Positions 32,435-41,525 of a DNA stretch of 64,000 nt are shown in pieces. Each line of letters begins with the position of its first letter. Position 1 is the stretch's first letter. The notes under the pieces were generated by a model, which was not told where the DNA came from, ran no database searches, and saw only the letters and a list, made by a program, of their open reading frames with translations. Position numbers and translations under genes: made by a program. The stretch is from Planctomycetota bacterium (GTDB taxonomy: Bacteria; Planctomycetota; UBA1135; JADKAF01), in contig JADKAF010000001.1 of the NCBI GenBank assembly GCA_016719295.1, positions 3,906,001 through 3,970,000 on the forward strand, written 5' to 3'.

Positions 32435-33610
32435 CTACTTCCCGGTCGAGTCTTCGGGTTTCGGCTCGGCCAGCAACACCACGATCGATAGCGCTCCCTC
32501 CTCATCCGTCACTGGCGCAACGATCTCGAGCAGTCCGTCCTTGTTGATGTCGCACCAGGTTGGCGCGCCGATCACGAGTTCATCGGGTACTCGCGCGCCG
32601 TTCGCGACCTCCTCGGCTCCCTCGGAGCTCAGTCGCATCAGGACCGGCACCCTGTTCTTGCTGATCACGAGCAAGACAGGCTGGCGGCTCAACCCCCAGG
32701 GCACGAAGTCGAATGGGATCGTCGCGCTGTCCTGTTCCAGGACTTCGATCGGCGATAGGTATCGTCCTTTAAGCGTCTTTCTGCTCATCCAGATCAACGC
32801 CACTTGCGGGGTCGCGTCCCTGGGGCAGAAGCACACCGCATCGTAGCCGTCAGCTCCGGACGCGATTCGAGTCCTGAGATTGTTCCTGCACTTCGGTGCC
32901 GGCTGCGCCTGGAAGAATGCATCTCCCCAGGGGCTATCGCCTCGTCGGTAGCTGGCGCGGAGCTTGATGTCCTTGAAACTCCATACATCTCCCGCGAACG
33001 CTACGTGGTTGTCGGGCAGCCAGTAGACCGCGTCGTGATAGCGCTCCATGGTCGGCCCTTTCACGCCGAGAGCCTTCCGGATGTCGGAGAGCTTGAGGGG
33101 CTCGGGATTGGTCGCTGACCACTTTATGCCCACGACGTCATCCGACCAGGTGATGATCTCCTTGCCCGGCTTCGAAATCGTGGTCGCCGCGACGCCGCTT
33201 GGGTCGAGGTTGACGAGGATCTCCGCCTCGTTCTCCATCAGCAGGCGAATGCCGTTCGGCGCTGGAAGGGCAAGATGTCCGGGTAGGCCATCCTCGAGCA
33301 CCACGTCGGTCGAGATGAGCGTTCCAGAGGCGATGGGGTTTCTCGAGGAGCTTGCCAGCGTCTTGAGAGGCACGGTTGGGATGGTCGTGCCGGAGACAAA
33401 CGGGATAGGCGGCAGGGCCGGGAGAGTCTCCGCGAGCCCCGGGTGAGTCGGTGCCTTCTGAAAGAGCTCGAGCCAGAGCCCTCGCGCGGCGGGATCGCGA
33501 ACCGTGACCTTTCGAACCAGCCGTTCCGCCAGAGCGGCGATCTCGCGGTCAAGCCTGATCGGCTCTTGCGCTGCACAGAAAAGAAGCGCAGCCAGATACG
33601 AGACGAGCAT
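32435..33610 (-). CDS. Secreted protein with FG-GAP/VCBS-like segment
   Basis: This 391-residue protein has a short signal peptide (MLVSYLAALLFCAAQ) and no further membrane segment. A C-terminal DINKDGLLEIV segment matches FG-GAP/VCBS calcium-binding beta-propeller units. The rest is beta-rich and not recognised. It ends 26 bases before mrr on the same strand and is transcribed divergently from the XRE regulator across the palindrome at 33678. Confidence 0.6.
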   Translation of the reverse strand: MLVSYLAALLFCAAQEPIRLDREIAALAERLVRKVTVRDPAARGLWLELFQKAPTHPGLAETLPALPPIPFVSGTTIPTVPLKTLASSSRNPIASGTLISTDVVLEDGLPGHLALPAPNGIRLLMENEAEILVNLDPSGVAATTISKPGKEIITWSDDVVGIKWSATNPEPLKLSDIRKALGVKGPTMERYHDAVYWLPDNHVAFAGDVWSFKDIKLRASYRRGDSPWGDAFFQAQPAPKCRNNLRTRIASGADGYDAVCFCPRDATPQVALIWMSRKTLKGRYLSPIEVLEQDSATIPFDFVPWGLSRQPVLLVISKNRVPVLMRLSSEGAEEVANGARVPDELVIGAPTWCDINKDGLLEIVAPVTDEEGALSIVVLLAEPKPEDSTGK

Positions 33611-33677
33611 GACGGGTCACTCCTCTCCGGACTCTTCTCCGCCGCTGCGCCTCGCGCGCGCAGCGGCGGAAGTGGCG

Positions 33678-33691
33678 CAGACTATAGTCTG
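33678..33691. promoter_or_regulatory. Palindromic operator CAGACTATAGTCTG
   Basis: A perfect 14-bp palindrome lies 36 bases before the XRE gene start, in the divergent promoter region. Its core GACTATAGTC fits the GACTnnnAGTC box bound by controller (C) proteins of restriction-modification systems, except that the central spacer here is two bases. Confidence 0.6.
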
Positions 33692-33727
33692 TAGACCCTC
33701 TCGCCGACCACCCCGATCTTCCCGGGC

Positions 33728-33970
33728 GTGGCACGCGCGCACCGCAACCTCAATAGGGCTCTCGGGTTGGTGGTGCGGCGCCATCGAGAGCGAGCGTGTC
33801 TATCGCAGGAGGGACTGGCCGATGCCTGCGACCGCCACCGAACGTACATCAGCATCTTGGAGCGCGGGCTGAAGTCGCCGTCTCTGGACACGATCGTTGC
33901 TTTGGCGGGAGCGCTCGGCGTTCGACCGCATGTGCTCGTGAAGGAAGCGGAAGAAGAAGCGCGCACGTAG
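33728..33970 (+). CDS. XRE-family regulator, controller (C) protein-like
   Basis: This 80-residue protein is a single XRE helix-turn-helix domain: LSQEGLADACDRHRTYISIL, then ERGLKSPSLDTI and LAGALGVRP. Size and the RTYIS-ERG-PSL pattern resemble C proteins that time restriction-enzyme expression. The start is GTG. A palindromic site lies just upstream, suggesting autoregulation. The adjacent leftward unit ends with mrr, so it may control that operon. Mrr enzymes do not normally have C proteins, so this link is inference. Confidence 0.75.
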   Translation: MARAHRNLNRALGLVVRRHRERACLSQEGLADACDRHRTYISILERGLKSPSLDTIVALAGALGVRPHVLVKEAEEEART

Positions 33971-33996
33971 CCGAGAGCGCTGGAGGGCGACAGTCC

Positions 33997-34839
33997 TCAA
34001 GCCCCGATGGCTGCCCGCACCACCGCCTCGTCGCACTTCGCATACCTCGTCGTCGTCTGGATCGACGCGTGCCCGAGCGCCGCCCTGACCACCTCGATGT
34101 CCCCGGTCCGGCGGTAGACGCGCATGGCCAGGCTGTGCCTGAGCGCGTGGGCGCTGGCCCCAGGGATCCCGGCAGCGTTCGCCATCTCCCCGATGCGCCT
34201 CTGCGCATGCCGCCCCGAGATCGGGAACAGCCGCCCCGTCCGCCGCTCGACCCACACCGCCAGCCGCGCGCCGAGTTCGGCCGGCACGTACGCCACTCGC
34301 GGCCGATCGTTCTTCGCCCTGCGCACGTTGATCTCGCCGCGCCCGAGGTCCACGTCCTGGGTCTCCAGCCCGAGCGCCTCGCCGAGTCGCAAGCCCGTCG
34401 CGAGCAGCAGCCGGACCAGAAGCTCGTCGCGGGCGTCGCCCTTCGCGGCCACGGCCAGCAGCCGCTCGACCTCCGCGTCCGACAACGCTCGTGGCGGCGG
34501 CTCGCCGCAGCGGGCCCGGCGGACCAACATGCCCGGCGATCGCGCCACGAAGCCCGCAAGCTCGCAGAACTGGAAGAAGCAGCGGACCGATGTCCTGAGC
34601 GCGTTGGTCGACGTGGCCAACTTCGCCGCGCCCTCCGCGGTCTTCCTCGCCGCGTCGCTCACCAAGAAACGCGCGACCACCTGCGTCGTGATCGCGTCGA
34701 TCTCGGCCGGGATGCCGTTCGCGTCGAGCCAGGAGCCGAGCAGGCGCAGGTGCCGAGCGTATTGCTTCCGCGTGTGGATCGACCGCCCGTCCGCCTCGAG
34801 CTGGAGCTGGAACGCGGCGATCGCGTCGGTGAGAAGCAT
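33997..34839 (-). CDS. XerC/XerD-like tyrosine recombinase
   Basis: This 280-residue recombinase has a SAM-like core-binding domain (about 1-95: TRKQYARHLRLLGSWL) and a catalytic domain. It contains TGLRLGEAL (Arg), KNDR (Lys), HALRHSLA (His and Arg), GHASIQTTTRY (His and nucleophile Tyr), so all catalytic residues are present. It differs clearly from the two element integrases and has Xer-like length. It may resolve multimers or drive an integron-like or cargo-level rearrangement. It lies 72 bases downstream of a stand-alone SAM-like protein gene. Confidence 0.88.
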   Translation of the reverse strand: MLLTDAIAAFQLQLEADGRSIHTRKQYARHLRLLGSWLDANGIPAEIDAITTQVVARFLVSDAARKTAEGAAKLATSTNALRTSVRCFFQFCELAGFVARSPGMLVRRARCGEPPPRALSDAEVERLLAVAAKGDARDELLVRLLLATGLRLGEALGLETQDVDLGRGEINVRRAKNDRPRVAYVPAELGARLAVWVERRTGRLFPISGRHAQRRIGEMANAAGIPGASAHALRHSLAMRVYRRTGDIEVVRAALGHASIQTTTRYAKCDEAVVRAAIGA

Positions 34840-34911
34840 GGTGCCTCCTTGGATGGGATCTTGGAGAGAGAGGCAGGGCGGCCCACCACGATCAGCGAGC
34901 CGCCCGATCGT

Positions 34912-35460
34912 TCACTCGGTGACCGGCTCGCCGGTGCTCGCGTAGGTGATCTGCGCCGGGTCGTCGTCAGCGGCGGCGGGGTAGAGCTTCGCGTCGTCGT
35001 TGCCGATGGCCTCGCGCTGGCTGAGCGGCACGTCCTTCTTCCCTAGCGGCTTCGCTTCGATCGGCGCCGCTTCAATCGCGCCCTGCTGCTCCGCGAAGAC
35101 CAGCGCGAGCCTCAGCACCCTTCGCGAGCGTTCGATCGTCGGCAGCGCCTTGTCGCGGCCCGACTTGGTGCGCAGGACCGGCTCGCTGGAGTTGAACCTC
35201 TCGACATCCGCCGGCGTGATTGCGGCGATCGGCGTCTCGGCGCCCAAGACTTCCGTTGCTAGGTCGAGGTCGGCTGCGTAGGCGTTGATCGTGCTCTCGC
35301 TCTTGTGCGCCGCCTTCAGCGACTCGAGGTAGGCGAGCGCGGTCTCGGTCAGGGTCCAGGTGGGCTTCGCGGTCTTCTTCGCGCCCTTCGACTTCGGCTT
35401 CTTCGCCGCGGGCTTCGTGGCCTGGTCGTCCGTCGCGTGCTGTCCGTTCGTGGTCGTCAT
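34912..35460 (-). CDS. Stand-alone SAM-like (integrase N-terminal) domain protein
   Basis: This 182-residue protein has a Lys/Ala-rich N-terminus. It then has a phage-integrase core-binding-type helical domain (ETALAYLESLKAAHKSESTI, then ITPADVERFNSS), but no catalytic domain. The start MTTTNGQ is supported by AGGAGG about 9 bases upstream. A conserved GAGCGTGTATG motif lies 36 bp upstream and is shared with two other accessory genes. It could modulate the Xer-type recombinase encoded next. Confidence 0.65.
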   Translation of the reverse strand: MTTTNGQHATDDQATKPAAKKPKSKGAKKTAKPTWTLTETALAYLESLKAAHKSESTINAYAADLDLATEVLGAETPIAAITPADVERFNSSEPVLRTKSGRDKALPTIERSRRVLRLALVFAEQQGAIEAAPIEAKPLGKKDVPLSQREAIGNDDAKLYPAAADDDPAQITYASTGEPVTE

Positions 35461-35495
35461 CGTCGTGGCCTCCTGTGGCCGCTGGGGAACGACCG

Positions 35496-35506
35496 CATAC
35501 ACGCTC
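35496..35506 (-). promoter_or_regulatory. Promoter-like GAGCGTGTATG motif (copy 1 of 3)
   Basis: On the minus strand GAGCGTGTATG lies 36 bases before the start of the SAM-like gene. Identical 11-mers lie 23 bases before the start at 40021 and 25 bases before the start at 40915. The region 35507-35790 upstream has no convincing gene. Confidence 0.5.
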
Positions 35507-35790
35507 TGGCGCGCGGAGCAGGGAAGGCGAATAGAGCCCGGGTGCGAAGGATTCTTCGGATGGCCACGTGGCGGATGATTCGAGCATCCGGGTGCGTGAG
35601 CGGCGGCGCGATCGAGCGAGCGCAGCGGAGATTCCGAGGATCAACTTGCTGCGCGAACAGGAGCTGCTCGTAAGCGATCAGCATCCGCTTCGTCTTACGC
35701 GGCTTCTGCACTTCCCATCTTCCGGTCGTGGAGCCTGCCGAGACGCGAGACGTGCCATGCCCACCCGAAGCCGGAGCTCGGCATGGAGAG

Positions 35791-38129
35791 TCAGTGACGG
35801 TCGAAAGCGCGGAGCGCTGCCTTGACTCCGTCGGGATGTGGAGCCTTGCGGAACGTCTGCACGCCGGGCTGATCGAGCACCTCGATCACATCGCGACGCG
35901 GAACGTTCGCCCCGGTGCCACCGAGCGAACCTCCGCCAACATCGCGCTGAAGGGTCCAATGCACCCGATAGATGCCGGGTCCGGGCAGAAACACTTCGGC
36001 GCGACCGTTCCGCATCGGACCTTCGAAGTCGAGGTAGGTCTGCGCGAATGCCGCGATCCAGAGCGGCGGGATCTCTTCGCGCCGGAGCTGCGGCCAGAGT
36101 TCGAAGGGCGCGGGGATCTCAGGTGCGTCCGGCGCGAGCTCGATGACGATGGGCAAGCCACGCCGCAACTGCACGGTCTGCTCGGCAAGGCCCGGCTCGA
36201 GCGTCTCGAGTGCGCAGCCCTCTACGGCGAGCGTCAGCGAGTCCACCTCCGCGAGCCCTAGCCATCGGCAGGTCCCGCTCTCGTCCGGCGCAAGCCGGAA
36301 CGAGCGGAGCTCCCCATCGCGGCTCCGCTGCGCGATCCCGACGCTCTGGTAGCGACCTCGATCCCGGTAGGGCTCGCCTCCTACGTCGAGGACTCGTACG
36401 CGGCGCTGCATGAGCAGCCCGCGTAGGTCGATGTCCTTGAGGCGCGGATCAGCGCAATCGCCACCAGCCTCGGGGACCAAGAAGCCCGTCAGGGTCTGCA
36501 CGACGTGGAAGCCCCAGGAGTCGTGCTTCTGTAGCTCCGCGACCGTCGGCGCCTGGATGCCGAAGCGGAGGTCGTAGCTCTTGCCGCCCGTGAGGTTGCC
36601 AAAAGCAAAACTCCCATCGACGCCGACAAAGCTGAGCTCGTGCGGAGCACCAGTTCCTTCGAACAGCCCGACGCGCCACATGCTCGCCATCGCCGGATCA
36701 TCGTGCTTCGTCGTACCGCGAACCAAACCAGCGCGATGCAGCACGAGGCGCAGGCCGAGGCTCTCGGGCTTTCCGGAAGGGAGCGCCTCGAGCTTCACGG
36801 GCGTGTACGTCGCCGCCTGCAGCGAGAGATCGACGAGCGGCAGGAACTCCGGCACGCGGACCGCGAAAGCTCCGTTCGCATCTGTGCGCACACTGAGATG
36901 CGGCGCGTTCAGACTGCCTACTCCGGCAGTGCGTGAGAGCTGAACGGACACGTACGCCTCCGCGATGGGCGCTTGCGCCGCATCGACGACGACGCCGGAG
37001 ACTCCGACCCCGATCTCTGCACAGCGGAGATCACCTAGCTCGATGAGACCGCGAGCCAACGGCGCAGGTAGCTCGCGCGATGCAATCCAGCTTGGGCTCT
37101 GCGAGGGCGACCAGGCCCACAGCGAAAGCTGATTCGCCCGCTCGGTCGTCGGCGGCAGCGGCCACCGAACGCGGCCCTCGGCATCGCTCTTCGATCGATC
37201 GAGGCGCAGCGAGTCATTAGGCATCCGCACGTCGCCGGCCCATTCGCGCTCAGCCAGCGGATCACCGGAGGCATCGAGCATGCGCACATCTAGAACCGGG
37301 CGCGCCGCGCCCAGCGGGATGCGGACCTCGATCGATTCTCCGGGATGCTGCGGGCCGCCTACCTCCGTGCTGCCCATGGACCGCGAGCCGTCGGCCGGCT
37401 CGATCGCGATCCTCCATCGCTTGCCCAGCACGAGCGAGGCCGTGCGCATGCGCCCGTTCTCGGCGCGCATCGTGCGGTTCTCGAACAGGTTGGAGTTGCC
37501 TGCACCGGTTCGGCTCGTGTCGTCGACAATGCTGAGCTCAATCGATACCGCACCAGCGAACGGTTCGCCCAGCTCGTCCAGCGCGACGAGGTCGAAGAAG
37601 CCTCCGGCCGGCACCTGCAGTTCCACCGGATCGCGCGGGGGTTGTTTGGCGTCAAAGGTCCTCTCGAGCGGCGACCCGACGGGCACTTCGACGAGGTGGA
37701 AGAAGCGCGAGCCATCCTCTGCCCCTGACGGTCCGCATCTCGGATCTCGAAGTCACACTCGCCCTTCTCGTCGGTGGACCGCTTGCTGTACGAGCCCCAG
37801 TCGCCGTGCCTCCCCACGCTGCCCTGGATCACCATCGCGCCCGAGATCGGCCGACGCTCGCCATCGATGACGCGCACGACGATGCGTTCGACTGCAACCT
37901 GTGTCGCCAGCTCCGGCGGTTCATCGCGCGGAGCCAACGACTCCGCTGTGGAACGCGACTCGGCAGCACGCCGATCGGTGACCGTGGACTCGGGAGTCAC
38001 CGAAACCTCCACGCGCTCGTCGATATGGGGAGAGAGCCCAGCGGAATCGGAAGGATCCGAGCTTGCATACCATATCAGCGCGGAGATCACGGCTCCGAGC
38101 ACGACGACGACGATCGCTCCGCTGCGCAT
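35791..38129 (-). pseudogene. Large carboxypeptidase-regulatory-like secreted protein, one frameshift
   Basis: The ATG at 38129 has GAGGAGG five bases upstream and starts a signal anchor (SGAIVVVVLGAVISALIWYA). A first beta domain (VVRVIDGERRPISGAMVIQG) is read until about 37720-37735. There the frame shifts and continues as FFHLVEVPVGSPLERTF to the end at 35791. The remaining 600 residues contain repeated CarbopepD-regulatory-like sandwiches (GVSGVVVDAAQAPIAEAYVS, RTDANGAFAVRVP). Apart from this one shift the gene looks well kept, so a sequencing error is possible. Role: exported, probably surface-associated. Confidence 0.7.
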
Positions 38130-38426
38130 CCACGCCTCCTCGAGTACGTCGCAGATCATACTGACGGACGTGAAGAGCGGTCCACCGACATCGCGCGTAA
38201 CGACCAATGCGCCCCAATGCGCTCAGCACGCGATGCGAAGCCGGGGGGCCGCGAGGCCGCCTTCTGGAGGCGATCTGCGAAAGGAATGCGCGGTACTCGC
38301 TTCAGCCAGCGCTGTGAAGGAGTCGCGCGCACGGATTGGGTGGCCTGCACGCAGCAGTCGAAGACGCCGCCGCCTTCGAGTGTTGGGATGGATGGCTGCG
38401 CGGGTGCCGCACGAGCGCGTGGGCGG

Positions 38427-38783
38427 TCAGCGCGTGCCGCTCGACTTCGTCACACGCCCCTCCCCATCCGCAACCTCGACCACACCACCATCCCCCGACG
38501 AGCGCACGCTCGCGACGATGTTGCCAGCGGACCAGCAGTCCACGGCGTTGGGCGAGATCGTCACCGTCACGCCGCGGTCAGGATTCCCGACGTGCACGAC
38601 AGGCGCGCCGTCGCCGTCGATCTGCATGACAAGAGCAGGATCGCCTCGCGGGTCGAGCAGCGAGAGCCGGACGCCGGGAACAGCGCCGTCGCCGCAGGTC
38701 TCGAGCACGGCGCGTACGCGGCCGTCGTTGGGTTCGCGGATAACCAGGCGCTCGATGGTGAGCTCGTGGATGCGCTTCTTCAT
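38427..38783 (-). CDS. Small beta-repeat protein
   Basis: This protein of about 118 residues has repeated beta units (RLVIREPNDGRVRAVLE, VRLSLLDPRGDPALVMQID, PVVHVGNPDRGVTVTI) of the type found in short left- or right-handed beta-helix proteins. It has no signal peptide from the chosen start (MKKRIHEL). The function is not recognised; such repeats also occur in tail-fibre-like and surface proteins. Confidence 0.6.
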   Translation of the reverse strand: MKKRIHELTIERLVIREPNDGRVRAVLETCGDGAVPGVRLSLLDPRGDPALVMQIDGDGAPVVHVGNPDRGVTVTISPNAVDCWSAGNIVASVRSSGDGGVVEVADGEGRVTKSSGTR

Positions 38784-38956
38784 GAGCGCACACACAGCCG
38801 AGTCGGCGCGGCGGCAGCAAGCTCGGCGTGGAGATACAGCGCACCGACGAAAAAGCCGCCCCACCAGCGCATGCGCCAGGCAGAGCGGCTTCCGATCCAC
38901 GTGGGGTGGCGCCGGGACGACAGCGCGCGTGGCAAGCCAACAGCGCGCAGGCTGGA

Positions 38957-39352
38957 TCAGAAGTACGAGTAGATGAACGGCGCCAAGTTCGCCTTGCCGT
39001 CCACCGTTCCCACGATCTCGCGGATGCCGCTCACAGCAGCCGTCGACTTCGACTCGGGCGCATCGATCCGCTGCAACGCCGCTCCGATCCGCGTGCCGAT
39101 CGCCTCTGCTTCGTCGCCCTCCTCAATCGCTGGCAGGTTCTTGGCACGTTGCCCGAGCGCGATCAATTCGGCTTCGACGGACGGGAGCGCCGCTGCGTCG
39201 GGGGTCGCTTCGAGCACCTCAGCGGCGCGGCGCAGTAGATCGAGACGCGTTTCGTTCCTTCTGGCGCAGGGGCTCGGAGACGAACCGCCGCGATCGCAGC
39301 CCACGAGAGATAGTGCGGCGAGGACGAGGAAGGCGATGTGGGCTACGGACAT
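38957..39352 (-). CDS. Small lipoprotein
   Basis: This 131-residue protein has a classic lipoprotein signal (FLVLAALSLVGC, Cys at about residue 22) and a Gly/Ser linker. The helical body is probably oligomeric (LDLLRRAAEVLE, VEAELIALGQRAK). The start is supported by GGGAGAG upstream and a TACAAT -10-like hexamer at about 39380. The function is unknown. Confidence 0.65.
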   Translation of the reverse strand: MSVAHIAFLVLAALSLVGCDRGGSSPSPCARRNETRLDLLRRAAEVLEATPDAAALPSVEAELIALGQRAKNLPAIEEGDEAEAIGTRIGAALQRIDAPESKSTAAVSGIREIVGTVDGKANLAPFIYSYF

Positions 39353-39458
39353 GGAGGACTCTCCCTGGTCGAACGGCCTCCGATTGTACCGAGCGCGAGA
39401 TTGGTCGCTGGGTTGGATTCCAGTTGGAACCAGATCCGATCGCAGGGTCACGCCGCGT

Positions 39459-39701
39459 CTACGCGCCCGCCGTCGCCTCCATCTCAACCTGCGCCAGCAT
39501 CGCCCGCGCCTCGACCGAGTCCACCGCCTCCGCACGCAGCTCCGCGAGCACCTGCTGCGCGATCCGCGCCTCGTGCCGGAGCCGCGACTTCGAGAGCCCG
39601 TTCAACGTCGGGTACTCCCAGCGCACGATCGCCTCGATCCGCGCAGCTTCGTCATCTGCGCACCCGAGCTCCTGCGCGATCGCACCGCTGTAGTAGCTCA
39701 T
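39459..39701 (-). CDS. Small helical protein
   Basis: This 80-residue, acidic, wholly helical protein starts with an ATGA overlap on the preceding gene. It is not recognised. It belongs to the run of small genes (39459-41525) that looks phage- or plasmid-derived. Confidence 0.55.
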   Translation of the reverse strand: MSYYSGAIAQELGCADDEAARIEAIVRWEYPTLNGLSKSRLRHEARIAQQVLAELRAEAVDSVEARAMLAQVEMEATAGA

Positions 39702-40021
39702 CGCGTCACCACCGCGACCAGCGTCGCCAGCGCGCGCTGCTCTTCGTCTTCGCTGCCGGTGACCGCTTCGATCCAGATCCGCGCGGTGCGCGTCTCGCGG
39801 CCCGGCGTTCCGTACGCTTCGCCGCGCTCGACGTGGATCAACCAGCGCTCGCTCTCGCTCTTCTCTTCAAGCTCCGCGGCGAGGCGCAGGACCGCGGCGC
39901 GGAACTCGCGCTGCGTCATCGGCGCGGCGTTGGTGATCTTGAGCTGCGCGCCTAGGTGCTTCTTGTCGACTCCGGCTTCCAGGGTCAGGGCGCCGCGCGT
40001 GGTCTTGTTGGTGGTCATCAT
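39698..40021 (-). CDS. Hypothetical small protein
   Basis: This 107-residue protein has AAGGAG upstream of the paired ATG codons at 40021/40018. The promoter-like GAGCGTGTATG motif lies at 40044-40054. The C-terminal half has an alternating beta pattern (ERWLIHVERGEAYG, TRTARIWIEAVTG). The function is not recognised. Confidence 0.6.
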   Translation of the reverse strand: MMTTNKTTRGALTLEAGVDKKHLGAQLKITNAAPMTQREFRAAVLRLAAELEEKSESERWLIHVERGEAYGTPGRETRTARIWIEAVTGSEDEEQRALATLVAVVTR

Positions 40022-40043
40022 CGTCTGCTCCTTGTTGGAACGA

Positions 40044-40054
40044 CATACACGCTC
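40044..40054 (-). promoter_or_regulatory. Promoter-like GAGCGTGTATG motif (copy 2 of 3)
   Basis: It lies 23 bases before the start codon at 40021 and continues GTCG as in copy 3. Upstream sequence is GC-rich in all copies. Confidence 0.5.
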
Positions 40055-40111
40055 CGCGCGCGCACGAAGTGTAGGCCGAAGCAGCAGCGATCTCGGATTC
40101 ACCACACGTGT

Positions 40112-40549
40112 TCAACGGCTCTCCCGATCGATCCGCGAGAGCAGCTCGCGAGCCGCGACATCGCCATGTGCAGCCCGCGTCACCAGCCAGCGCAGGATCC
40201 GGTACGCGCAGGACACCTCGTAGACGAGCTGCGAGGTTCGCAGCAGCTCCGAATCTGCATGTGCATCGCGCAGCATCCACTCGATTGCGTGGACCTCGAT
40301 CTCCGGGCAGTGAGTGAGCTCGGCGATGCGGCCCTGGAAGCGCGTCCGCGGCTTCGTGGGCGCGCTGAGGAAGTCCGCGCTGCGAGCGTAGGGCTGGCGT
40401 TCGATCGGGGCACCCGAGCGTTTCGCTGCGCGCTCCTGGGCCAGCGCCTTCTGCTCGAGGAGCCGGATGGCGAAGTCGATCTGCCGCAGCGACGTGTTGG
40501 CGTAGAGCTTGCCGTCGATCTCGATCGCGAAGCTGGTGTTGCTCTGCAT
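40112..40549 (-). CDS. Hypothetical protein
   Basis: This 145-residue protein has AGAGGA upstream of its ATG. It opens with a short beta region (FAIEIDGKLYANTSLRQIDF) followed by helices. No family was recognised. It is transcribed with the neighbouring small genes. Confidence 0.55.
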   Translation of the reverse strand: MQSNTSFAIEIDGKLYANTSLRQIDFAIRLLEQKALAQERAAKRSGAPIERQPYARSADFLSAPTKPRTRFQGRIAELTHCPEIEVHAIEWMLRDAHADSELLRTSQLVYEVSCAYRILRWLVTRAAHGDVAARELLSRIDRESR

Positions 40550-40580
40550 CGTGGTGGTCCTCTGCGGCAGCGAACGCGCC

Positions 40581-40757
40581 CTACTGCTTCGCCTGCTTGC
40601 CGGCCTCGTACGCGGCTTCGAGCGCCGCACGGATCGCGCCGACGCTGAGCTCGTGGAAGTCGAGGCGATCACGGCCTCGCGAGTCGAGGGTCTCGATCCA
40701 GAGGATCTCCTTCGCGATCCGCTCGATGGTCGCGTCGCGCTTCGGGTCGGGCTTCAT
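40581..40757 (-). CDS. DUF6900-like small protein
   Basis: This 58-residue protein matches the pattern of a widespread accessory-element family: ILWIETLDSRGRDRLDFHEL, then IRAALEAAYEAGKQA. I recall this as DUF6900, whose function is unknown. It starts with an ATGA overlap on the upstream gene. Confidence 0.65.
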   Translation of the reverse strand: MKPDPKRDATIERIAKEILWIETLDSRGRDRLDFHELSVGAIRAALEAAYEAGKQAKQ

Positions 40758-40915
40758 CGCTTCGTCTCCCGAGCTCGTTGCTCGCGTTGCGTGTGCTCGT
40801 ATCCGGCGCGGAATGCGCGCTCCAGCGCCATCCGGATCGCTCGGTCCACGTTCGGACCGAAGGCCTCTCGTGCCATCCGGTGTGCTTCGCGTTCGGCCAG
40901 GTCGTCGGTGTTCAT
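40754..40915 (-). CDS. Small helical protein paired with the DUF6900-like gene
   Basis: This 53-residue basic protein (MNTDDLAEREAHRMAREAFG, then ALERAFRAGYEHTQREQ) has GAGGA seven bases upstream. Its C-terminal A-E-AF-AGY motif resembles that of the downstream DUF6900-like protein, suggesting a duplicated fold. Confidence 0.55.
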   Translation of the reverse strand: MNTDDLAEREAHRMAREAFGPNVDRAIRMALERAFRAGYEHTQREQRARETKR

Positions 40916-40939
40916 CGTGGTGTCCTCGCTGGTCGTCGA

Positions 40940-40950
40940 CATACACGCTC
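40940..40950 (-). promoter_or_regulatory. Promoter-like GAGCGTGTATG motif (copy 3 of 3)
   Basis: It lies 25 bases before the start codon at 40915, with the same GTCG extension as copy 2. Confidence 0.5.
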
Positions 40951-41026
40951 TGTTCGCGCCCGTAGCCAAGGTCGTTCCACGCGCGATCTCGGATTCACCG
41001 CTGGTGTGTGCGCGAACTTCCAGCGA

Positions 41027-41525
41027 TCAACCCGTGGTCGGGATGAGGCCCTGTTGTTGCGCGATCTCCATCAGCCGCTGCATGTAGTCGCCCAGATCTC
41101 CGGCGGCAGGCACGGGCGGACCGACCGTCGGCTGCACGGCCACGTTGACGCGCACGCCATCGGCCACCGGCTCGCCGTGCAGCAAGCGCTCCTGCTTCAA
41201 GACGATGTCGAGCGCGCGAACGGCATCCATCGCGCTCGTCAGCGGCAACTGCTTCAACGCCTCGACGGCCTTGCCCGTGATCGCCTTCAGGATCTTCGCG
41301 TGGCGTGCTCGCAGCTCGGCGACCGTCTCCTCGACGCGGTGCTCGACTGCCGAGCGGACCTTGGCTTCGCGCTCTTCGATGCGCCGTTGCCACTGCTCCG
41401 AGGTCGCGCGCTTCAGGATCGCGCGCTTCTGAGACACCGTAGTGCCGCGCGAGCTCCGCGTAGGACCGACCTGGTCCCATCGCGTAGTAGACCTCGAACG
41501 CATCAGCCGGGATGTGGCGCGGCAT
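41027..41525 (-). pseudogene. Phage small-terminase-like HTH protein, frameshifted
   Basis: The ATG at 41525 opens MPRHIPADAFEVYYAMGPGR followed by SYAELARHYGVS, a helix-turn-helix typical of phage DNA-packaging or terminase small-subunit-like proteins. The expected continuation KRAILKRATSEQWQRRIEER lies in the next frame, so one indel sits near 41430. The rest is helical (AVEHRVEETVAELRARHAKI) and ends at 41027. It overlaps the PnuC-like gene by 23 bases. Programmed frameshifting is possible but no slippery run is visible. Confidence 0.6.

Noticed and set aside
35457..35711. 84-residue minus-strand frame upstream of the SAM-like gene
   Set aside because: The C-terminal half is Arg/Ala/Pro-rich and covers the promoter-like motif and ribosome site of the next gene. 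Support is too weak to call it.
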